DNA of 64,000 nucleotides. It comes from Bolinopsis microptera. Taxonomy: Eukaryota; Ctenophora; Tentaculata; Lobata; Bolinopsidae. Both the position numbers and the translations under genes were made by a program. Every line of letters begins with the position of its first letter. Positions within the stretch are counted from its first letter, which is position 1. Shown here one piece after another: positions 58,201 to 64,000 of the stretch. The DNA lies in assembly GCF_026151205.1 (NCBI RefSeq), contig NC_087080.1:13711337-13775336 (forward strand), in the 5' to 3' direction. The notes below the pieces were generated by a model that saw only the letters and a list, made by a program, of their open reading frames with translations, was not told the origin of the DNA and did no database searches.

Positions 58201-58210
58201 GACGGTATAA
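52289..58210 (+). CDS. Gene D: large LDLa-repeat seven-transmembrane receptor with an in-frame TGA
   Basis: Exon 1, 52289-52364, encodes a signal peptide (MVINRTLAVLVAVLIALVQV) and ends in phase 1 (CAGG/GTAAGA). After a 117-bp intron, exon 2 is 52482-58210. The frame holds 1,934 codons plus the final TAA, but codon 775 (54728-54730) is TGA; beyond it the same frame stays open for 1,159 codons through the whole receptor. The ectodomain carries many LDLa modules (CDGxxDCxDGSDE type), including five near-identical copies of a module of about 77 residues. The 7TM region is about residues 1490-1850, with FVCWTPF in TM6, NPLIC in place of NPxxY and a long second extracellular loop, as in gene C. 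The C-terminal tail has a Cys/Lys patch (KCNCKGSCNCN) and a duplicated DIEPDTT motif. Same family as gene C. If the TGA is real and not read through, only a secreted ectodomain fragment would be made. Confidence 0.85.
53110..55965 (+). repeat. Five-fold amplified LDLa-containing coding module (gene D)
   Basis: Copies at about 53110-53341, 53507-53732, 54248-54479, 54989-55220 and 55731-55962, each about 230 nt. All encode QTNC...GGYCEVNGFQSTISK, then CGGNKQLCDDNSENNCIDAS, then CRVHKHRLCDG..DC.DGSDE. Long stretches are identical at the nucleotide level, including third codon positions. A single copy is in gene C (about 35908-36137). The second copy is the most diverged. Confidence 0.9.
54728..54730 (+). 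other. In-frame TGA at codon 775 of gene D
   Basis: CGA TCC TAC TGA ATG GCA TGT here aligns with CGA TCT TAT GGA ATG GTG TGC at about 55460-55480 in the next repeat, and with TAT GGT ATG AAT TGT in gene C and elsewhere in gene D. So the TGA replaces a conserved Gly codon (GGA to TGA, a single change). Confidence 0.9.
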
Positions 58211-58873
58211 AAAGTACTTGCTTTCGATAGTAGCTGGTTTTAGTTCTGACACTGTGTAGTGTATTGTAAGTTACTTTCACTGGTTTCACAAGTTTGATGA
58301 GAGTGATGATACCCATCACTCATGACTCACTTTTAGTTTTTTTTTCTTTGTTTTGATTTTCACAATTTGTTAATATGATTTGTATGATAATCTTTTAAAG
58401 GATCGCTACTCTGCTATTCATTGGTGAAGTAATGATTCACAGTTAAAGTGAGCTGGATGGCTACTATACGGCTGGCACGTTTAAACTGCTAATATCTTAA
58501 TTGCATATTCATGCAAGACGTGTCCGAACATGAATTATATCATGACTATTGTTTTGAGTTACGTCTTAGAAAATTCAGTTTTCAGAGCAATTGTTTAAAA
58601 CTAGTTATTTTGATACTTTGATGTGAAATTTGATTTTTTGTGTAAAATGATTAGGAAGTTCCTGCTTAAATTACTTTTTGTAAAGTTTGATAATAACGTT
58701 TAGACAACATAATATCTAGTATCTTAAATTATTTTGACGTTTTGATCAATAATTGTAAGTTTTGATTCAAAATAAGATTTGGATCAACAAGTTTCACCTC
58801 AATGCCATATTATCTTTTGACCCACGTTTGTATGGCTAATTATTGTTTAATTTGTTGTCACATTTCAAAATGT
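58211..58873. other. 3' flank of gene D; no gene seen
   Basis: No canonical AATAAA close to the stop was noticed. AT-rich, probably the 3' UTR and spacer. Confidence 0.4.
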
Positions 58874-58877
58874 TTAA

Positions 58878-61044
58878 GGACACGTTCATTTGAGTTTGAG
58901 GATATCGGTAAATATAAGTGACCCTATTAAATGGCACAGTGTAGTTGAATTTGTCACACTATGAAATTACATAAACCCTTGATGGTTAGGATAATCGTAT
59001 CATCCTCTAGGCTAACTTTGTCACATAACGATATCTTAATCAGGTGATAAGATATCGCTTAAATACGGCCGGCACGGAAATGGTTACATTGTCACACTAT
59101 AAACATGTGACGGAGTAAATATGGACCCCTTGCTGCCGTTTTTGACCAAATTTTTGAGTGTCCAGTTGATTGGATGGGTACATATGACCATTACCTACAT
59201 ATTTGACGACTTTTTTCGTTAGATGGTGCACTCAGGTTTACTCTGTCACACATTAAAGAAAATATGTGATGAATGTTTAGGGCACCCTGATAAGCAATGC
59301 TGAGTAGTGTAGGTTTATTTGATGGCCTGAAAGTGCTGGGAATTGTTATTATATCATATAGTCGTAAGAAATTAAAACACAGAAAGCACAACCAAGTTTA
59401 CTTTGTCACATAATCTTGATGATATCTGAACATGTGTGAAATTGAACAAATAATGATATACCAGCTTAAACCCCTTATATTACGTACTATGGATCAAACA
59501 ACACTTCTAGTACCATGCACCAGTCACATGAATCATTATCAGGTGGTAATATGTTAACAGTGTCACAATTAAACTACCACAACATGGTCAAAAATAGGAT
59601 AATTTCGTCACAAAAAAATTATTATAACTCTGTTAGCTCCTTGCTGGCAAAATAACTAGTTTATCGAAAAATTTTTGATGATTAAGTTTCATAGTATTCT
59701 AATAGAGTATAGTTCTTTAAAATAGGGGCAAGATATGTTTACTTTGTCACATCAGTTATTATAAGAGTTAGGTAATCGTCATCAGATTAAAAGATATTTT
59801 TCGTAGTTTGGATCGATTAATATACCTGTAATAAAGCACCCTATGCCAATTTTAACGTGCACTATCTTGATATTGTTGGGGCAGGGAAAGTTAATTTTGT
59901 CACATTTTCAGTGTCATTGACAAATCAATCTAAAATTGTTAAAATTGAGCTCTGATGTTCTGGACAATATTCTTCCAATCGTTTCTGAAAGAATGTTGAA
60001 TTCTAATAGAGTTATAGATCTTCAAAATAGGGGCAAGACATGTTTACTTTGTCACATCAGTTATTATAAGAGTTAGGTAATCGTCATCACATTAACATAT
60101 ATTTTGTAGTTTGGATTGATTTATATAGGCAATAAAGCATTCTAGTATGCCAATTTTAACACACTATCTTGATATTGTTGGGGCAGAGAAAGTTAATTTT
60201 GTCACATTTTTAGTGACTTTGACAAATTTAACCTAAAATTGTTAAACTTAAGAATGTTGAATTCTAATAGAGGTATAGAATATAGATCTTCAAAATAGGG
60301 GCAAGACATGTTCACTTTGTCACATCAGTTATTATAAGAGTTATTATAAGAGACTATTTCATTCTATATTCATTGTTTTTAACCTATTTACGATTTCGTA
60401 TAATTTCTTGTGACAATGTAAACATCAACTGATCTTAACTTGCATCAACTACATTGTCATCATGTAAAGTTTTCCCGCCTTTCAAACCAAAATCAAATAT
60501 AATTAATTCGCCCAAAATTTAAAATTTCATATATTGTGACAGAATTAACCTCATTTCCCAATAACCAAGTGCCTGTATTAGCTAACTATTCAAAACGATA
60601 TATTTTAGGGCTATGATTGGTAGAGCAACCATCAAATAATGAGTTGAAAGGGTTTTTAGGACACCTCACATTAGAATAGAGGTATGGTATCATGAGTGTG
60701 ACAAAGTTACCCAAATATTGCCTTGTAACCGTTCGATCCGTGCCCATTAACCAATGTTGTATCATAATTGTAAGATTGACCTAATTTACTGTATTTCAGA
60801 CCAAGGAATGATAATTAGACAACTGCAGTTAACTAAGTCACACAAAATGTGACATTTGAACCATTATAGTGCCTAACAACAATAGATTTTCTTTCTGAGC
60901 GGTGCATATGGGAGTATGGGTTACGTGGCTAATGTTCAGAACTTCTGAACATGCTAGGTTAATAGATGTCAAAATTAAGCCACTATCGTCGAAAAAGCTA
61001 TTATTTTTGTTTACCAATATCCTCAAACTCAAATGAACGTGTCC
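58878..61044. mobile_element. 2.17-kb non-autonomous DNA transposon with TTAA target site (Kolobok- or piggyBac-like)
   Basis: The terminal inverted repeats are about 35 bp with one mismatch: they start GGACACGTTCATTTGAGTTT and go on to GAGGATAT(C/T)GGTAAA. Each end is flanked by TTAA (58874-58877 and 61045-61048). TTAA duplication with termini beginning GG fits the Kolobok superfamily; piggyBac also uses TTAA but its ends usually begin CCC. No transposase frame remains. The interior repeats the motif TTTGTCACAT / ACTTTGTCACA many times. Confidence 0.78.
59690..60345. repeat. ~290-bp internal tandem repeat, about 2.3 copies
   Basis: Units begin TTCTAATAGAGTATAG or TTCTAATAGAGTTATAG, continue AAAATAGGGGCAAGA(T/C)ATGT then TTACTTTGTCACATCAGTTA, and include ACTATCTTGATATTGTTGGG and TTAATTTTGTCACATTTT. 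The third unit is truncated. It lies inside the TTAA-flanked element. Confidence 0.85.
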
Positions 61045-61048
61045 TTAA

Positions 61049-62431
61049 GTAAAAGTTTGAATGATTGAAATACCAATTTAGGAGAAGAGAATACAATAAA
61101 GATTTAGCCCAAAATGCCAAATTCCGCTAAATAATAACTAATAAACATCAACTATTTAATTAATTTAAAGCAGCACGACCTCATTAGTATGCTGAAGGTA
61201 TAATTTGGTGCAGACAGTCCAAATAGCTAAAATTGCAAAATATTCAAGTGAAATGATGTATGTTTCCATAAATAAAGTTGAGAGTCCGATTATAATTATT
61301 TTAAAGTGCGTTGCGTTGGGGTATTTAAACTTTTAAAATCGAGGCATTCAGAAAACGAGCTGAGTGTAGTTCCAACAAGATTAAGAAATTAGTAATAATT
61401 AATGACCAACGCCACTTTGCCACCATAATAGCGCAACGCAATATTTTCCAATGGAACCAAAATTAAAAGCAGCTAATAGATATCACTCCACTCTATTTAA
61501 AAATAAAGTCGGTACGTGTCAATGTTTGCCCGTCATGAGCCATCTTGATTTTAGTGGGAGCGCCGAGGGGGGGCCGGGGGGGGGGGGGGGGGTTCGACAA
61601 TATTTTCGCTATTAAAATGGATCATGTTTATGCGAAAAATGATGAGTTTAATGACGATGAATTGCGTAGGGCTCAGGTAATTTGGACGTACCAAACAATA
61701 TTTTAACGGTCGCGCAGCGGGAAATAGCATTTGAACTTTGAAACCCCGTCCTATTACCCCGAAGCTTGACTTCACTCACATAAGCATTTTCCCGCGCGCT
61801 GGACAAGGTGGTTTATTATCAGTATTAGAAATTCTAATGAAGTAATTTGAATTTTTTCTAAACGATACATATTCCTGGATTATGAGTAGGCCGTTCATGC
61901 GATCCGTCTTTCAATTTAGAATACAATAAACGCCAAACAAGTTCACTCTAAATTAGGCTCAACAGTAAACTATTAGAGATGTGAAAGTTCAGAAACCGTA
62001 CCAGGCGACATGCATTGATCGGCTTGCTATAAACGTTAATGAGATTCTGCTACAAGAGCAGTTACTGGCTAGCATCCAGACTCCAGAGATTCGTGCTAAC
62101 CTGAAGAATGGACACGCCTGAAACCTCTATTGAACCTCAGTCATAATCGAGGAAACTTTCCATTACGTAATCTCTAATGAGAAAATTGTATTTCCCCACA
62201 ATGGCATTATGTAAAAGTTATTACAGAGGGGGAGGGTCAGGGGGAGTAATATTTAGACTCCCCCAGTAAAAATGGCAAAAATTGTTGACGTCATATTATT
62301 ATTATGTGAACGGCCCCCTAACAAGAGCATTTGGGAATCAGTGCATTTGCTTTTAACACTGCCTCATTTTTTATTAACAACTACACCCGAGCACGTCTAT
62401 GATCACCACTATCTTTCACTGTGTCAGTAAT
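61049..62431. other. Mostly empty; contains G runs and a candidate first exon
   Basis: A G run lies near 61564-61592. Just after it, 61617-61676 reads as a possible 20-codon first exon on the plus strand. Confidence 0.35.
61617..61676 (+). CDS. Possible first coding exon of an unidentified gene
   Basis: ATG followed by an acidic 20-codon peptide (MDHVYAKNDEFNDDELRRAQ) and a good donor, CAG/GTAATT, in phase 0. It lies downstream of a CpG-containing G-rich patch. No continuing exon was found before the window end, so this could be chance. Confidence 0.2.
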
Positions 62432-62846
62432 TTAGGGGGGGTCCAAAGGGAACTTTGGGGAGTTTTGGGGAACTTTTTTTTGGGGAACTTCAGGAAACCT
62501 GGGGGACTTTCCCAAAGTTCCCCAAAAAATTATCAATGAAACAAATAATTTTGGGGAATTTTGGGGAACTTTTTTTTTCCCCAAAGTTCCCCAAAAAAAT
62601 TATAATGCCAAACAAATTATCATGCTGCATGTATCAACAAGTAAGTTAAGATTATACCTTATAATAACATACATGTTAACATTAATGGGTATTAATGAAT
62701 ATTAGAGAAATTTTGAATAATTTTGAATAATTTTGGGGAATTTAGGGGAACTTTGGGGAGTTTTGGGGAACTTTTTTTGGGGAACTTCAGAAATCTTGGG
62801 GGACTTTCCCAAAGTTCCCCAAAGTTCCCCTTGGACCCCCCCTAAT
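62432..62846. mobile_element. MITE-like inverted-repeat element, CCCCAAAGTTCCCC type
   Basis: The left end TTAGGGGGGGTCCAAAGGGA ACTTTGGGG and the right end are inverted repeats with one or two differences. The inside is made of many copies of TTTTGGGGAACTTT and its complement CCCAAAGTTCCCC, duplicated as two blocks (about 62440-62600 and 62730-62830). No gene. Confidence 0.8.
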
Positions 62847-64000
62847 TTCAGTACAATTAAGCTTACAATGTTATTAAATTCGCGTCTAGTATGTGATTTT
62901 TCCTCCTAACTGGGTTTCTAATGGTGACTAGTATCATTGAAACTGCTCTCTCTACAATCTACACGACCAACAACTGATCTCAGTGAAAAATAACAATTAT
63001 CGTTCATTTCGTAACAATCATGATTCTGAACCAGGTAGCCCGTGAACTTACCAGTTCACCAGTTCTATATTCCTCGGGTTATCGGCTTATGAATTTATAC
63101 TGTATTAATTATACGTTACCACCAAGTGATCCATATTTTCGCTGAGAAGAAAAAATACGCACGGTAACGTTCGCTATTTACGTAATCTCGTGAGTTTTTA
63201 AGCAACGTTGTAATGACTGATGATTTCTAAAATGCTTTAAGAGTTGTTCTTTCAGTTTTAGAAGTAAAAATATAAATCACCTCGGCACCCGCGTCAATCA
63301 TAATTTCTGTACGCTTACGTGATTATCTGATAACTTAAGGTACATTGTCGCTAGTCACTTTAATAGGTGACATTATATTTATAACACCATTTCCAGACCA
63401 TTCCCGAGCGATAACGGACACTGCACACAAGCCATGTCCCCATAAATGTAACGCGCTGTTATCTGACCGAAAACATTGTTACTGTGAATCATAACAACAG
63501 GACATACTTCGTATCTTTGTACTAGGGGAGGGTGGGGCTGCATGATGATTTTAATGACAAAGAATGATGATAAGATATTTCTTAGATACCATTTTGACCA
63601 TATTGACTGTAGTTTTTATTTACTTTGTGAAAGGCAAGTACGTGTCAAGACGTCGGCTGCTTCCCAAACTCTTTGTTTCCTTTGACCTCCGTATATAAGT
63701 TGCTTGGAAGCTTGGAGACGCAAATTGCTGCAAATAAAATTGCTCTTCATAAATAAGCGATACCATTTAACCAGCCAAAAATAGTTTTGGAGCCTCTGCT
63801 CCTGGCAACCCCGCCCACTTAAATGTCTTTAATCGTTATTCTCCAATTCTGCTCTATTTATTTTGTCCATCGAATTCTAAGCGGAACGAATTCTCTTTTG
63901 TAAATGTGTTTTATAACGCATAAACCACAAATTTGCTCCATACGAATATGTGGTCATATAGTTATACCGCTGATGTAATTATTCAGGTCAATACCCAACT
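62847..64000. other. No gene seen
   Basis: AT-rich sequence to the window end, no supported feature. Confidence 0.4.

Noticed and set aside
54731-58210. Treating the downstream half of gene D as a separate gene starting at its ATG
   Set aside because: It begins in the middle of an LDLa-type module, has no signal peptide and no promoter space, and continues the upstream frame exactly; one interrupted gene explains it better.

Overview
This is a piece of intron-rich animal nuclear DNA, AT-rich, with GT-AG spliceosomal introns and many retroelement and DNA-transposon relics (a LINE, a Penelope-like reverse transcriptase fragment, tRNA-derived SINEs and several foldback elements). Two seven-helix receptors with LDL-receptor class A (LDLa) ectodomains point to a non-vertebrate metazoan. 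A cnidarian or another early-branching or marine invertebrate is my guess, but the species cannot be read from the window.

Layout. 1-7.7 kb: a 194-residue unknown single-exon ORF, a tRNA-like relic, two inverted-repeat elements, a truncated reverse transcriptase and a SINE. 7.7-27.75 kb: two large genes in tandem on the minus strand, which I reconstructed exon by exon. Gene A (27750 to 18231, 13 exons, 1,108 aa) and gene B (17663 to 7719, 18 exons, 1,119 aa) both start with a short Arg-rich, acid-free exon resembling a mitochondrial presequence, then run through degenerate KH-like (vigilin-like) repeats. Their introns hold unusual minisatellites, one of which includes a splice acceptor and two of which are built on an RFX X-box-like palindrome. 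A 5'-truncated LINE sits in gene B. 29.4 kb: an orphan minus-strand exon. 32.0-38.3 kb: plus-strand receptor gene C (2 exons, 1,112 aa). 38.3-52.3 kb: gene-free, with a 2.46 kb near-perfect palindrome, foldback and MITE-like elements and minisatellites. 52.3-58.2 kb: receptor gene D, a longer paralogue of C with five copies of an LDLa-containing module and one in-frame TGA at codon 775. 58.9-61.0 kb: a 2.17 kb element with 35 bp terminal inverted repeats and TTAA at both ends (Kolobok- or piggyBac-like, non-autonomous). The rest is sparse, with one MITE-like inverted repeat and one candidate first exon.

Genes A and B are local duplicates that may act in mitochondrial RNA biology (inferred from presequence-like N termini plus KH-like repeats). 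Genes C and D are tandem cell-surface receptors resembling the GRL101-type LDLa-7TM family. Nothing ties the two gene pairs together beyond location. Exon coordinates come from reading frames, phases and GT/AG signals by eye; no transcript or homology search was possible.
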